64,000 nt of DNA from Methanospirillum purgamenti (lineage in GTDB: Archaea; Halobacteriota; Methanomicrobia; Methanomicrobiales; Methanospirillaceae): NCBI RefSeq assembly GCF_018502485.1, contig NZ_CP075546.1; one strand, 5' to 3'. Position numbers and translations under genes: made by a program. Within the stretch, counting starts at the first letter, position 1. Every line of letters starts with the position of its first letter. Shown piece after piece: positions 44,947 to 55,450 of this stretch. Below the pieces are notes generated by a model. It had not been told where the DNA came from, searched no databases, and saw nothing but the letters and a program-made list of their open reading frames with translations.

Positions 44947-46686
44947 TTATATCTCCTGTGCGGCAATGAGCGAAGCGTACATTCCATCCAGAGCCATCAG
45001 TTCCAGGTGTGTCCCCTGCTCAATTATCTCTCCCTGATTGAGTACTAGGATCTTATCTGCATGAACCACCGTGCTGAGCCGATGTGCTATCATAAACACA
45101 GTTTTCCCTTTCATCAATTCCCGAATGGTGTCCCGGATCATCAGTTCTGTTCCGGTATCGAGGTTACTGGTCGCCTCATCCATGATAAGGACCGGAGCAT
45201 TTTTGAGAATTGCCCGTGCAATTGCTACTCTCTGACGTTCTCCGCCGGAAAGGCGAATACCCCGCTCGCCTACAAGCGTTTCGTACCCCTCCGGAAGTCC
45301 TCGTATGAAATCATGAATCCTGGCAAACTTTGCTGCCTGCTCTACCTCCTGATCGGTTGCATCAGCTTTTCCCACCCGGATATTTTCCCGGATAGATGTA
45401 TTGAACAGAAAGATATCCTGGGTAACAATGGAAATGGTTTTCCGCAGATCTGAAAGACGGAGATCCCGGATATCATGCCCATCAAGCATGACAATCCCAT
45501 TTTCTGGATCCCAAAACCGCATGAGAAGATGGGTCAGAGTTGTCTTTCCCGCTCCTGTCATTCCAACAATTGCAGCCGTCGTACCTGAAGGGATCGAGAA
45601 TGAAACTCCTTTCAGTACATAGGGTTCCGTTTCCCCATACCTAAACCAGATATCCGAGACCTCAAGGGTTGGAGCAGTTGAAATCGTAACCGACGGAGTC
45701 CCATTCTCACTTACCACGGGAGTATCATCCATAACAGTGAAAAATCGTTTTGCCCCGGCAATTGTCATGCTGAGTTGTTTTGAAACCTCGACAACTTCCC
45801 TCATTGCTGTGAATGCACCGGCGGATAAAATTACAATAATTGGAAGATAGAAGGAATTAATCTCACCCATTTGAGCAAGGATAGTTGATACCAAGAGAAC
45901 AATTACAATACCACCAGATACAAGAACAGCATACGAAGCAGATGCACAGGCATTTACCCGGACGTACGCCCTTTGCTCCTTTCGATATTCAAGGACCATA
46001 CAGATAATTGCTTCAAGCCTGTCTTTTCCTCTTCCAAATGCAAGAATCTCCCAGATACCCTGTACACTATCAATCAAAAAACTTCCCATATTCGCAAGGT
46101 ACTGCCTGAGATGATCTCCTTTCTTTTCATTCATTCTGATAGCAAGAGTGGGAATTAAAGCTGTCAGAATAAGGAACACGAGAAGAATTACTGCAAGAAG
46201 CGAGTGGATGTATGCAAGACCACAGAGTATAATTAATGGCACCAGAATCGCTACAAAAATCTGTGTAAGGGTATGAGCAAAGAAAAGCTCTAAAATTTCG
46301 ATATTATTTATTGCAACAGAAACAAGATCACCAGTTCTTCGGGAGATGAAAATCGCTGGAGCGAGGGGGTCAACTTTGCGGTAAAATTGGTTCCTGAGAT
46401 CTGAGAGAACATGAAATGCAGCAATGTGGTTTAAGTATGGTCCGAAATACCCACATACACCCCGTGCAAGAGCAAAAATAAGAATTGCTGTTCCTATCGG
46501 AAGCAGAGCAGATGGATTGCTTTGTTCTTTTGCGGTATAAATTAATAAAACTCCAAGAAGGCCAATTCCGACAGTTACCAATTGTTTTGTCGCATCACAA
46601 ATCATACCGGCTGCAAGAAGCCATATATGTGATTTTACCAGACCAGTAAGGCGCAATAGTTGTTGGAATGGTGCCATATCAGTCAT
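44947..46686 (-). CDS. Type-IV ABC transporter half (TM-NBD), subunit 2
   Basis: A 579-residue protein with six N-terminal helices and an ATPase domain: GMTGAGKTTL (Walker A), LSGGERQRVAIARAI (signature), VLIMDEATSNLD (Walker B, catalytic Glu present). It overlaps the partner gene by 4 bp (ATGA). This exporter-fold pair resembles CydDC/MsbA and YbtPQ/IrtAB, which import ferric siderophores. The methyltransferase at 48649 diverges from the pair. Direction of transport is not decided by sequence. Confidence 0.82.
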   Translation of the reverse strand: MTDMAPFQQLLRLTGLVKSHIWLLAAGMICDATKQLVTVGIGLLGVLLIYTAKEQSNPSALLPIGTAILIFALARGVCGYFGPYLNHIAAFHVLSDLRNQFYRKVDPLAPAIFISRRTGDLVSVAINNIEILELFFAHTLTQIFVAILVPLIILCGLAYIHSLLAVILLVFLILTALIPTLAIRMNEKKGDHLRQYLANMGSFLIDSVQGIWEILAFGRGKDRLEAIICMVLEYRKEQRAYVRVNACASASYAVLVSGGIVIVLLVSTILAQMGEINSFYLPIIVILSAGAFTAMREVVEVSKQLSMTIAGAKRFFTVMDDTPVVSENGTPSVTISTAPTLEVSDIWFRYGETEPYVLKGVSFSIPSGTTAAIVGMTGAGKTTLTHLLMRFWDPENGIVMLDGHDIRDLRLSDLRKTISIVTQDIFLFNTSIRENIRVGKADATDQEVEQAAKFARIHDFIRGLPEGYETLVGERGIRLSGGERQRVAIARAILKNAPVLIMDEATSNLDTGTELMIRDTIRELMKGKTVFMIAHRLSTVVHADKILVLNQGEIIEQGTHLELMALDGMYASLIAAQEI

Positions 46687-48512
46687 ACTGCACCTCCTGA
46701 AATGTGACTACACTCAGTGGGAGTCGTCCCGAGCATTCGTACCTGTGCCTGTACCAGTCTGGCATAATGACCACCTGTTTTTAGGAGCTCTTCATGAGTT
46801 CCTGTCTCAACAATTCGTCCTTCATCCATCACCATGATCCGGTGTGCCCTTCTTATGGTCGACAAACGATGAGCAATAACAAGAACGGTCCTGTCTTTAC
46901 AGAGTTCATTCAGGGCTGCCTGGATAAGTTTCTCACTCCCCGCATCAATACTAGAAGTGGGTTCATCAAGGAGCAGTACCGGAGAATTCTTCAAAATTGC
47001 CCTGGCTATTGCAATCCGTTGCTTTTCTCCGCCAGAAAGCCGGGTTCCCCGCTCTCCGGTTATTGTATCATATCCCTCAGGAAGACCTGTTATCCATTCA
47101 TGAATATTGGCTGCAGTTGCTGCTGCAATAATATCTGTTTCTTTGGAAGCAGGATTTCCAATAAGGAGATTATTCCGGATAGTATCGTAAAAGAGGTATG
47201 TCTCCTGTGAAACCAGGGAAAACTGCTCCCTGAGTTGATCAAGCGGAAAAGAATGAATCGGAGTCTCTTCAAGGTAGATAGTCCCTTTCTGTGGATCATG
47301 AAACCGATAGAGAAGATCAATAACCGTACTTTTCCCGACACCTGATGCTCCGACAAGAGCCACGGTTTCACCGGATTTCACTTCAAAAGTCAGATTTTTT
47401 AAAACCTCCCGCCCGGTTTCATATGAGAACGAAACGTCATTAAATCTGACGCCAGGAGGTGGGGTCCGATGAACAGAACCCGGGATATCCGGAGCCGATA
47501 CCACTGGTTTTTCCTGTATGATTTTCTCCAGGGTATCTAAAGCCCGTTTTCCATACAGGCTGTTATGGAAATGTTGGCTGAGGGCAATCACATGTTCATA
47601 AAAGATAGGACCGACAAGGAGAACGGTCATTACTCCTTCAATGCCAAATTTTCCATATGAATACTGAATACAGGCATACAAAAGAGCAAGCCCATACCCA
47701 AGGTACGGAACAACATCACAAACATAATGTACTCCGAAAAAAATTTTAAGGGCTTTAATATAGGTTTCTTTGAGTTTTTCTGCTTTTTTATGTAATAATC
47801 CCGCACGGTGAGCGCTCATACCAAACATTTTCAGCGTGGTAAGACCCTGTAGGCTTTCTGCATAATATGAACTTAAATCATGATAATCGCGCCAGATATC
47901 AAGTTTCTCGTTCCATGAGAGTTTGTATGAAAGGGCTACAGAAAATGGGACCAGCGGAACAAATACAAGCAGAATAAGAGCTACCGGGAGATCCAGCAGG
48001 ATGGTAAAAGCCACGAAAAGAACCGAGGGCACAACAAAACAAAGAACCAGGCAGGGGATGAAAAATCCGACATACTGCTCAAGTGTGTCGACGCCATCTG
48101 CAATGGTTGCAGCGACAGAACCTGAACTTTTATGCTCAGTGTATGCTGGTCCGAGCCTGAGAAGATGTTCATAGACTCTTTTTCGAACCGAGAGTTTCAT
48201 CAAATCTGATGTACGTTGGGCAGAAATATCCCGAAGGGCTTCTGCTCCGCCACGTATCGTGAAAAGGAGGACCATTCCACCAATAACAGGGGCAAGACTG
48301 GAAAACGTATTTCCATTAATTACTCCTGCAATGAGCAGACTTACCAGAAAAAGCATGCCAATATTTGTTCCAGAACTGATGAGTCCGGCACAGGTAGTTA
48401 CTGCCATACTTCTGCTCATCCCTTCAGCAAGATTGAAAATCCTCTGGTCAAAAAGGGCAGTGGTAAGCCATGAGATTAATGAAATATTATCTTCTTTTAG
48501 TAATTCAACCAT
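46683..48512 (-). CDS. Type-IV ABC transporter half (TM-NBD), subunit 1
   Basis: A 609-residue partner: GASGVGKST, LSGGEKQRIAIARAI and VLLLDEPTSSID. The N-terminal TM domain includes LRLGPAYTEHKSSGSVAATI. It is nearly collinear with the protein at 55451 (RMYEHLLRLGPGYTDRNDSG), so the two pairs are paralogous. ATGA coupling with 44947-46686 fits a heterodimer. Confidence 0.82.
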   Translation of the reverse strand: MVELLKEDNISLISWLTTALFDQRIFNLAEGMSRSMAVTTCAGLISSGTNIGMLFLVSLLIAGVINGNTFSSLAPVIGGMVLLFTIRGGAEALRDISAQRTSDLMKLSVRKRVYEHLLRLGPAYTEHKSSGSVAATIADGVDTLEQYVGFFIPCLVLCFVVPSVLFVAFTILLDLPVALILLVFVPLVPFSVALSYKLSWNEKLDIWRDYHDLSSYYAESLQGLTTLKMFGMSAHRAGLLHKKAEKLKETYIKALKIFFGVHYVCDVVPYLGYGLALLYACIQYSYGKFGIEGVMTVLLVGPIFYEHVIALSQHFHNSLYGKRALDTLEKIIQEKPVVSAPDIPGSVHRTPPPGVRFNDVSFSYETGREVLKNLTFEVKSGETVALVGASGVGKSTVIDLLYRFHDPQKGTIYLEETPIHSFPLDQLREQFSLVSQETYLFYDTIRNNLLIGNPASKETDIIAAATAANIHEWITGLPEGYDTITGERGTRLSGGEKQRIAIARAILKNSPVLLLDEPTSSIDAGSEKLIQAALNELCKDRTVLVIAHRLSTIRRAHRIMVMDEGRIVETGTHEELLKTGGHYARLVQAQVRMLGTTPTECSHISGGAV

Positions 48513-48648
48513 GAATGAAATCCTGTATGTGGTAATTTTGATGATAACCAGTTTTTGAATGTAAAAATTTCACAATGATAATGAAATTTATAAAATTGTT
48601 AGATTAGTATAGTATTTAATCATATGATTTTCATACTTGTAATACTAA

Positions 48649-49416
48649 ATGAGATCTATCATGAAAGACTGCATCATACAGTATTGGAATTCCGGAGCAA
48701 ACGGATATAACAAAGGTATACAGCGGTTATTACACTCACATAAGGAAAATTCCGGGTGGAAATCAGTATTTTCAGAGTACCTCAATGATAAACCTCTAAA
48801 GGTTTTGGATATCGGGACAGGTCCAGGTTCTATGTCTATACTCCTCGCTGAAATGGGTCATTTTGTTTCCGCTGTTGATTTGTCAGAACAGATGCTTCAT
48901 TGTGCCAGAGAAAATGCAAAAGAATGTAATGTGACGGTGGATTTTAAAGTAGGAGATGCTGAAAATCTCCCTTTTGAGGATAATTCATTCGACGCCGTGG
49001 TAAACCGCTGGGTGCTCTGGACAGTTCCAAATCCAAAAGCAGCACTCTCTGAATGGACCCGGGTCTTAAAACCAGGAGGACGCCTTTTAATTTTTGACGG
49101 AAACTGGTATAGTGGTGAAAAGACTTGTGTCCAGAAGGCATGGAAACATGGCTCACGATTTTACACGCTTCTTTCTGAACGTAGAAATATGTGGAAACGG
49201 GATATGGATAATACCTTCGTGGATGGATTATGGTCAACTCATGCAAATCGTCCGGAAGATGATTGTACTCTTTTTATGAATGCCGGACTGGTTAATGTGA
49301 AATCATCGCTTGACTTGAATAAAAAAGTCTATACACTGAGTGATTATATCAGGCAGGGTCACTGGGGAGATACGTTCATTGTTACCGGAGTAAAACCAGA
49401 CGGAACTGAAAAATAA
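48649..49416 (+). CDS. Class I SAM-dependent methyltransferase (type B), divergent from ABC pair
   Basis: A 255-residue type B enzyme: VLDIGTGPGSMSILLAEMG, VSAVDLSEQML, GDAENLPFEDNSFDAVVNRW and VLWTVPNPKAALSEW. The frame may start at 48649 or 48661 (MKDCIIQYW). The leader has no ribosome site, so it may be leaderless. It diverges from the 46683-44947 ABC pair across 136 bp containing AGTATAG-like sequence. Substrate unknown. Confidence 0.8.
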   Translation: MRSIMKDCIIQYWNSGANGYNKGIQRLLHSHKENSGWKSVFSEYLNDKPLKVLDIGTGPGSMSILLAEMGHFVSAVDLSEQMLHCARENAKECNVTVDFKVGDAENLPFEDNSFDAVVNRWVLWTVPNPKAALSEWTRVLKPGGRLLIFDGNWYSGEKTCVQKAWKHGSRFYTLLSERRNMWKRDMDNTFVDGLWSTHANRPEDDCTLFMNAGLVNVKSSLDLNKKVYTLSDYIRQGHWGDTFIVTGVKPDGTEK

Positions 49417-49619
49417 TAATAATTCGTTTGGATATTACAGAGTATTTTCCAGGTTTTTTGTGCAATAATAACAATGCCATCAGTACCATATACTGAAGAT
49501 TTCCTGCTATCAAGCTGGTGTTATTTCATTATAGAGACAATCAGAAAGAATAAAAAATATATCGGATTGAAATGAAAAAAAACGGAATCAATTTAAATAA
49601 AATAGAATGGATAAAATAA

Positions 49620-50759
49620 TTATTCGCTTACTACTACATCCCAGGACTTTTCGTCCAGAATGGTAGTATAATTATCTTTATCCCTCAATTGGACCGTAAC
49701 GGTGTATCTCCCCGGATTATAATAATTATATGTAAACGTCGGCTCTCCGGTCCATGCTACCGGTTGTCCATCAAAGAAGGCTTCTCCCATATCCCAGGAA
49801 TAAGAGGGGTTTGCCGGAGGATTATTTGTGTTTACCGTAAAGGTAATATCCTGTCCGGTAACTGGTGATGATGGAAGATAAGAGAGCCCGGTCAGAATCC
49901 CACCTCCGCTTGAAGGTGCAGATATCGTAAACGGTTGGGAATACAAAAACTTTCCATTTATGTATATATTGGATGTCCAGGTACCTGGATTCTGGGCTGG
50001 ATCCCATCCGGCGATGTTAATATATGAATAGAGTGTGTATGTCTCCCAAAATTCCAAATTCTGTTCTGACGGATCTGAAATGACATAATTTGATGTGTAA
50101 TACTCTTTTCCACTAGGATCTTTCCAGATAATCTGTACCTGCTCACCACCATAAACCGGTCCTAATTCGGTCCAGGTATATACATTGTTATCAGTTATTG
50201 AAAAGGCTGACTTCCTATCTAAATTGAGATAATTATCATCAACTAAAGATGTAGTGGTATAATCAAGAATTGGTACTGGAAATGCTGCCGGGGGAGTATA
50301 TACCTGTCCGGTCGGTCCAAAATCGTATGTCCAGCCTGATGGAAGTGGTGCTGCTCCGGTTCGAAGGAGTTGTACCGTACTTCCATCATAGGAGATAGTA
50401 AATGTTCCCTGTTGGGGATACCCGTCTGCAATGGTAAGCTGTGTACCACATACAGAATCACCTCCGGTCCAGGTTCCGGAAATTGTTCCTGACCCTTCCC
50501 ATGACCCCCCGGCAAGTGCTCCGTTAAGAGTAAGGGTAGTACTGGTAAGCCGGATGTTACTCTCACAAACACCGGGTTTTGATAACGTTCCGGTCACAGC
50601 GGTTCCGGTTATCGCAAGATTCATAGTAGCCGGCTGTTCATCATACGTGGCAACTCCTGAGTAGGCAAAATTAGCATCTGCTGCATAAACGACATTTGCT
50701 GAGATAATTACCATTATGCTGCAAATCAGGATGAATAACCATCTGTTCACTGCTCTCAC
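49620..50759 (-). CDS. Secreted protein with PKD domain
   Basis: A 379-residue protein. A signal peptide (RWLFILICSIMVIISANVVY) is followed by a Cys-containing beta domain (two Cys, residues about 60-105). A middle domain includes DDNYLNLDRKSAF and the C-terminus is a PKD fold (TFTYNYYNPGRYTVTVQLRD). Surface anchoring or adhesion is likely. It separates the methyltransferase at 48649 from the MFS gene and has no clear link to metal uptake. Confidence 0.75.
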   Translation of the reverse strand: MRAVNRWLFILICSIMVIISANVVYAADANFAYSGVATYDEQPATMNLAITGTAVTGTLSKPGVCESNIRLTSTTLTLNGALAGGSWEGSGTISGTWTGGDSVCGTQLTIADGYPQQGTFTISYDGSTVQLLRTGAAPLPSGWTYDFGPTGQVYTPPAAFPVPILDYTTTSLVDDNYLNLDRKSAFSITDNNVYTWTELGPVYGGEQVQIIWKDPSGKEYYTSNYVISDPSEQNLEFWETYTLYSYINIAGWDPAQNPGTWTSNIYINGKFLYSQPFTISAPSSGGGILTGLSYLPSSPVTGQDITFTVNTNNPPANPSYSWDMGEAFFDGQPVAWTGEPTFTYNYYNPGRYTVTVQLRDKDNYTTILDEKSWDVVVSE

Positions 50760-50876
50760 CTCATTTTGATACCTGAAAATGAAGTTATTAATATATAAAG
50801 CTAGTGCTCAAAAAAATTCTACCAATGAAAAGAGAAACAGTTATTTTTAGGTTCAAAAAAAAGGATTTTTATTATA

Positions 50877-52079
50877 TTATGATTCATTCTTCCGGATTCT
50901 TTCATTTCCCGGATACTTAATGAAAACTGCAAGAATCGGACATATTATTGTTGGAATAACCATCAGAAACATAGCATCCGGGAGCGAACCCATACCATCA
51001 GCTGCCCATCCGATAATCGCAGCACCAATTCCACCAACTCCGACACAAAGCCCAAGTGTCAGTCCGGATGCAAATCCGACACTTCCGGGCAGAAGTTCCT
51101 GCATCATGGTAACTGATGTGACATAGCAGAAACAGGCAAAGAATGAATACATGAATATTCCAACATACATCAACCATCCTTGCGTCAGAAATATGAGGCA
51201 GAAAAATGGAACCGCAGATGCAAATCCAAATACCAGCATGTTTTTCCTACCAAACCGATCAGAAAGATACCCTCCTGCAATCTGACCACTCACGCCGATA
51301 AAGAGCATAATCGTCACAATAAGCGATGTGGTGATAGTATCCATTCCCTGCTGGCCAAGAATGAGGAGAGCAGGCAGATAGGTAATAATTCCTACATAGG
51401 TCCAGGCTCGAAGAGAACATAGTGTGACCACAAGTCCTGCCGGTACCCACCAGTATTTTGCACGATCTTTTTTCCGGACTGGTCTTTTTCTCTCGAAAAA
51501 GGCAACATGAGATGTCTGAAATTTTTTATCAACTGAGTAAATCCAGATTGCTCCAAGTATTCCGGGAATTACAAGCCAGGCAATACTTGATAATCCATAA
51601 AATGTTATCATGATGCCTGCAATTAGTGGTCCTATTGAGTAACTCACACTTCCGCTCGTGGTAAAAATCGAATTGAAAACTCCACGTTTTTCCGGAGGGC
51701 TCAGCCTGAATACTGATTCCATTGCAGCTGGATGAAATAATGCACTACCAAGTGCTGCACAGGAAACCAGGATAAGCATGAGAAGATAATTGTTAGTCAG
51801 AACGGCAAGAGAAATACCTACACTGGAGAATAATACACAAATCCAGATACTTGCTTTTTTTCCAGTCCTGTCACTATATAAACCGGCAAAAGGTTGAACA
51901 ACAGAAGATGTTACATTAAATGCAGTTACTATTAGGCCTGCAAGGAAAAAAGAGAGATTCATATTCAAGATGAGGGCCGGAAGAATGATTGGTAACAGAG
52001 GTGAATAGAGATCAACTAAAAAATGACCGCCAATTGATGCAAAAATTTTATCTTTTATTTCTTTGTCCATGGGTTTCAA
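50877..52079 (-). CDS. MFS transporter
   Basis: A 400-residue protein with 12 hydrophobic helices. GLYSDRTGKKAS is the helix 2-3 loop motif and GGYLSDRFGRKNML its counterpart in the second half. It follows the dockerin binding protein at 52108 by 28 bp on the same strand, so probably one operon. A YbtX-like or export role is possible by context. Confidence 0.82.
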   Translation of the reverse strand: MKPMDKEIKDKIFASIGGHFLVDLYSPLLPIILPALILNMNLSFFLAGLIVTAFNVTSSVVQPFAGLYSDRTGKKASIWICVLFSSVGISLAVLTNNYLLMLILVSCAALGSALFHPAAMESVFRLSPPEKRGVFNSIFTTSGSVSYSIGPLIAGIMITFYGLSSIAWLVIPGILGAIWIYSVDKKFQTSHVAFFERKRPVRKKDRAKYWWVPAGLVVTLCSLRAWTYVGIITYLPALLILGQQGMDTITTSLIVTIMLFIGVSGQIAGGYLSDRFGRKNMLVFGFASAVPFFCLIFLTQGWLMYVGIFMYSFFACFCYVTSVTMMQELLPGSVGFASGLTLGLCVGVGGIGAAIIGWAADGMGSLPDAMFLMVIPTIICPILAVFIKYPGNERIRKNES

Positions 52080-52107
52080 CTATAAAAAAAGAGTGGAAAT
52101 TTGTTCA

Positions 52108-53397
52108 TCAATTAGATAAATCAGGATAGATAAAAATCCCATCCTTCTTTACGTCAAGACCTGGAACTTTCAGGAATTTGTCAACATATTCCTGATGGAT
52201 CGTATATGGATCAACATCGCTGAGTTGGTCAGGATACAGAGCTTTAGCCATATACAAAGCCCCTAGACAATTGCTGTGAGAAACAATATTTACGTCAAGC
52301 AGATAGACCTTGTCGTTCTTTACCGCATCTATCTTATCAAAGCCGGGTCTCGATTTCACCCGGTCAAGAACCATCTGTGCTGCTGCCTTATCTGTGAAAC
52401 CATATCCGAGAGCTTCATCAAAATCTTCCATCACAATTGCTTCCGGGTTCTTTGTAATCACAACTTCCGGATCAATTTCAAAGTAAGACGCAGTATCCAT
52501 TACTTTACCTGCCGTATCCTTGGTATCTGTGGTCATGGTATTAGCACCAAGGAACTGAAGAGTCTTGATGGTCGGACAATCATTTCCACCACTTCCAAGA
52601 GCAGTTCCCTTCCGGGGATATAGATAGATGACCTTTGTTTTCTCTTCTTCCGATAATCCGGATAATTTATCATGGATACTACCAAGTGTCCCACCCATCC
52701 AGTCAACATATTCATTCGCACTTTGCGGAGATCCTGCGAGGTATCCAAGAAGCTTTGAATACCCAAGGCTGTTCTGGATATCTCCATGATAAATCATACT
52801 CAAAGGAGTAAGACCCGCGGTTCTCAGTTTACTCATGAGCGCTTCATCAAAGTACTGATTATGGACCACAAGATCCGGTTTTAATCCAATAATTTGTTCG
52901 ATATCTGGTTCATCTGCAGAACCGACATTGGTCATTTTGCTAATCTCCGGCAGAATTACCCCACGGGTTACTGTATTCTCATCGATACCAACAATCTTCT
53001 TGCCTATCCCAATTGTCTGGGCGTTTTCGGCAATCATCCGATCAAGGGAAACGATACGGTTAACCGGAGTTTTTACTTTCACTGGTTTTTCATATGAATC
53101 CTGAACCCATATCTCTGTGGCGCTGCCATCCATGATCTTTTTGACCTGATCTGCATCAGCACCGTCAACTTTTCCATCCTGATTCGCATCTGCAAGATGG
53201 GTTGTATCTGTTTTCCCTGCCGCAATCTCATTTATAAGGTCAATATCCTGCTGATCTAAATTCATGTCACTATTCGCATTACCAAATATGAAGAGTGTAT
53301 ATTCCATTCCTGACGCTGACACAAAACCACAGAAGCAACTAAGAGTGAGTAGCGTTATGATAATGCCGCTCAAAAAAATATCTTTTTTCATACACAT
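52108..53397 (-). CDS. Dockerin-containing metal-complex binding protein
   Basis: A 429-residue protein: signal peptide, dockerin repeats (GNANSDMNLDQQDIDLINEI and ADANQDGKVDGADADQVKKI), then a PF01497 domain (MIAENAQTIGIGKKIVGID, KPDLVVHNQYF, NPEAIVMEDFDEALGYG). It diverges from the FecCD permease at 53544 and probably supplies it. It is more distant from 31410/34062 than those are from each other. Confidence 0.82.
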   Translation of the reverse strand: MCMKKDIFLSGIIITLLTLSCFCGFVSASGMEYTLFIFGNANSDMNLDQQDIDLINEIAAGKTDTTHLADANQDGKVDGADADQVKKIMDGSATEIWVQDSYEKPVKVKTPVNRIVSLDRMIAENAQTIGIGKKIVGIDENTVTRGVILPEISKMTNVGSADEPDIEQIIGLKPDLVVHNQYFDEALMSKLRTAGLTPLSMIYHGDIQNSLGYSKLLGYLAGSPQSANEYVDWMGGTLGSIHDKLSGLSEEEKTKVIYLYPRKGTALGSGGNDCPTIKTLQFLGANTMTTDTKDTAGKVMDTASYFEIDPEVVITKNPEAIVMEDFDEALGYGFTDKAAAQMVLDRVKSRPGFDKIDAVKNDKVYLLDVNIVSHSNCLGALYMAKALYPDQLSDVDPYTIHQEYVDKFLKVPGLDVKKDGIFIYPDLSN

Positions 53398-53543
53398 TTT
53401 TATCTAGACAGTATAAGTTAGAATGAGATTTAAAAGATACATACTGAGTGTCAATAATTTCAAAATAGTAATAACATATCCCACCCATTCTTAGTTATCA
53501 AGATCACCAGGAATAGAGGAACATCCTGAGGCATCGAGTAGTC

Positions 53544-54632
53544 ATGAGTCAACATAATTCAGAAACAATTGCTCATAATTCTTCAATTCAGGGGATTCGG
53601 GAATCGTTTCATCATTATCATTCGAGAAAGATTCTGTTTTTATTCACCGTTTGTGTTGGTATTTTATTATTGATCGGCATTGCCGCCACATTTGGTTCAT
53701 ATGATCTGACCCTGACCGATGTGTATACCACCATCCTGGCAGGGATTTTTCCAGGAATGGGACAATCTGAATCAGTAGCAAGTACCATCATCTGGGAAAT
53801 TCGCCTTCCCCGTATTGCCATGGCTATTGTGTCAGGTGCATGTCTTGGTGTTGCCGGGGCTATTATGCAGGGGGTTTTACGAAACCCTCTTGCTGAACCA
53901 TTTACACTCGGTATTTCATCAGCTGCGGCAATGGGCGCATCTCTGGCGATTATTGGAGGCTTTCGAATCTTTGGATCTTACAGTGTGGTTCTGAACGCTT
54001 TTATGAGTGCATTTGTTGCGACCATGGTCATTTACTCAATTGCAAAAAGTAAAGGAATGACTCCGGAAGCAATTATTCTTGCAGGTATTGCCATCATGTT
54101 CCTCCTTGATGCAGTCACATCCTTTACTCAGTACCTCGGAACAGCAGAACAGGTACAGGCAGTTGTATTCTGGATGATGGAGAGTGTCTCTGTAGCAAGC
54201 TGGGAGACTGTCTTTATCGTTTTTATAATTGCAGCCCTTTCCATCCCCTACCTGATTTACAGGGCTTCTGACATCACCATAATCGGGGCCGGTGACGAGA
54301 CTGCTCATAGCCTGGGGATTAATGTTGAACGAGTCAGAATGAGAACTCTCGTTTTCGGAGCTCTCCTGACTGCATCGGTAACCGCATTTTGTGGAATTAT
54401 TGGATTTGTGGGACTTGTTTCTCCTCATATTACCAGGATGATAATTGGAGGAGACAACCGGTATGTCATCCCGGGATCTGCACTGGTTGGCGGAATACTC
54501 CTATTGGGAGCTGATACTATTGCACGGACAGTTCTTGCACCAATGATTCTCCCGGTAGGAATTATGACTGCTTTTGTTGGAGTTCCGTTCTTTATGTACC
54601 TGTTTATGAAAAAGAGGAAAGAATTATGGTAA
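53544..54632 (+). CDS. FecCD-type ABC permease
   Basis: A 362-residue permease with VMQGVLRNPLAEPFTLGISS-like motif (IMQGVLRNPLAEPFTLGISS) and GFVGLVSPHITRMIIGGDNR. It overlaps the ATPase gene by 7 bp. Divergent partner of the dockerin binding protein at 52108. Paralogous to the permease at 32860. Confidence 0.86.
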   Translation: MSQHNSETIAHNSSIQGIRESFHHYHSRKILFLFTVCVGILLLIGIAATFGSYDLTLTDVYTTILAGIFPGMGQSESVASTIIWEIRLPRIAMAIVSGACLGVAGAIMQGVLRNPLAEPFTLGISSAAAMGASLAIIGGFRIFGSYSVVLNAFMSAFVATMVIYSIAKSKGMTPEAIILAGIAIMFLLDAVTSFTQYLGTAEQVQAVVFWMMESVSVASWETVFIVFIIAALSIPYLIYRASDITIIGAGDETAHSLGINVERVRMRTLVFGALLTASVTAFCGIIGFVGLVSPHITRMIIGGDNRYVIPGSALVGGILLLGADTIARTVLAPMILPVGIMTAFVGVPFFMYLFMKKRKELW

Positions 54633-55450
54633 ATGTAGAAATTGAAAGAGTATGTTTCAGTTATCCGGGAGCAGATATCCTGCATGATGTAACGTTTTGC
54701 ATCGGACCTGGAGAGATGACCGGGCTTATCGGTCCGAACGGTTCCGGTAAAAGCACTCTGATAAAATGTATTGACACCATCTTAAAACCAAAGGGTTCAA
54801 TCCTGCTCAATGGTAAAGATGTCCTGAAAATGGACCAGGTTGATCTCGCAAAAAATATCGGTCTTGTGCCTCAGCATGGGACAAGTGCCATGGATTCAAC
54901 AGTCTTTGAAACAGTACTTATGGGAAGACGTCCCCATTCAGCCTGGCGAATTCGCGATGAAGACATTGATAAGGTTGCTGACACTCTGGACCGGCTCAAC
55001 ATAGGGGATCTGGCAATGCGGGATTTCGCAAGTTTGTCCGGCGGCCAAAAACAGATGGTTCTCCTCGCTCGGGCAATCTGTCAGGAACCTCAGGTGCTGC
55101 TTTTAGATGAACCGACTTCAGCCCTTGATATCAGGCATCAGCTGGAAGTGCTGGATATCGTAAATAACCTGGTGAAAGAACGACATATGTCAGCAATTAT
55201 TGCCCTTCATGATCTGAACCTGGGTGCCCGATATACAGATTCAATGGTCATATTAAGAAATGGCAAGATTTTTTCTGCAGGAAAACCAGATGACCTCTAT
55301 ACCCCTGATATGATTGAAGAGGTATACGGAGTAAAGGCAGTGGTTCTGACAGTATTAGGTAAACCTCACGTTGTACCGGTAAGTCCGGTAAAAATTGAAA
55401 CCTTTATTCCAGCACTTATGGAAACTGGTTTTAAGGAGATACCTGCCTGA
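54626..55450 (+). CDS. FecE-type ABC ATPase
   Basis: A 274-residue ATPase: GPNGSGKST, LSGGQKQMVLLARAI, VLLLDEPTSALD. It overlaps the permease by 7 bp and abuts the next ABC gene (stop 55450, ATG 55451), so the FecCD/E importer and the type-IV ABC pair form one operon. Confidence 0.86.
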   Translation: MVNVEIERVCFSYPGADILHDVTFCIGPGEMTGLIGPNGSGKSTLIKCIDTILKPKGSILLNGKDVLKMDQVDLAKNIGLVPQHGTSAMDSTVFETVLMGRRPHSAWRIRDEDIDKVADTLDRLNIGDLAMRDFASLSGGQKQMVLLARAICQEPQVLLLDEPTSALDIRHQLEVLDIVNNLVKERHMSAIIALHDLNLGARYTDSMVILRNGKIFSAGKPDDLYTPDMIEEVYGVKAVVLTVLGKPHVVPVSPVKIETFIPALMETGFKEIPA

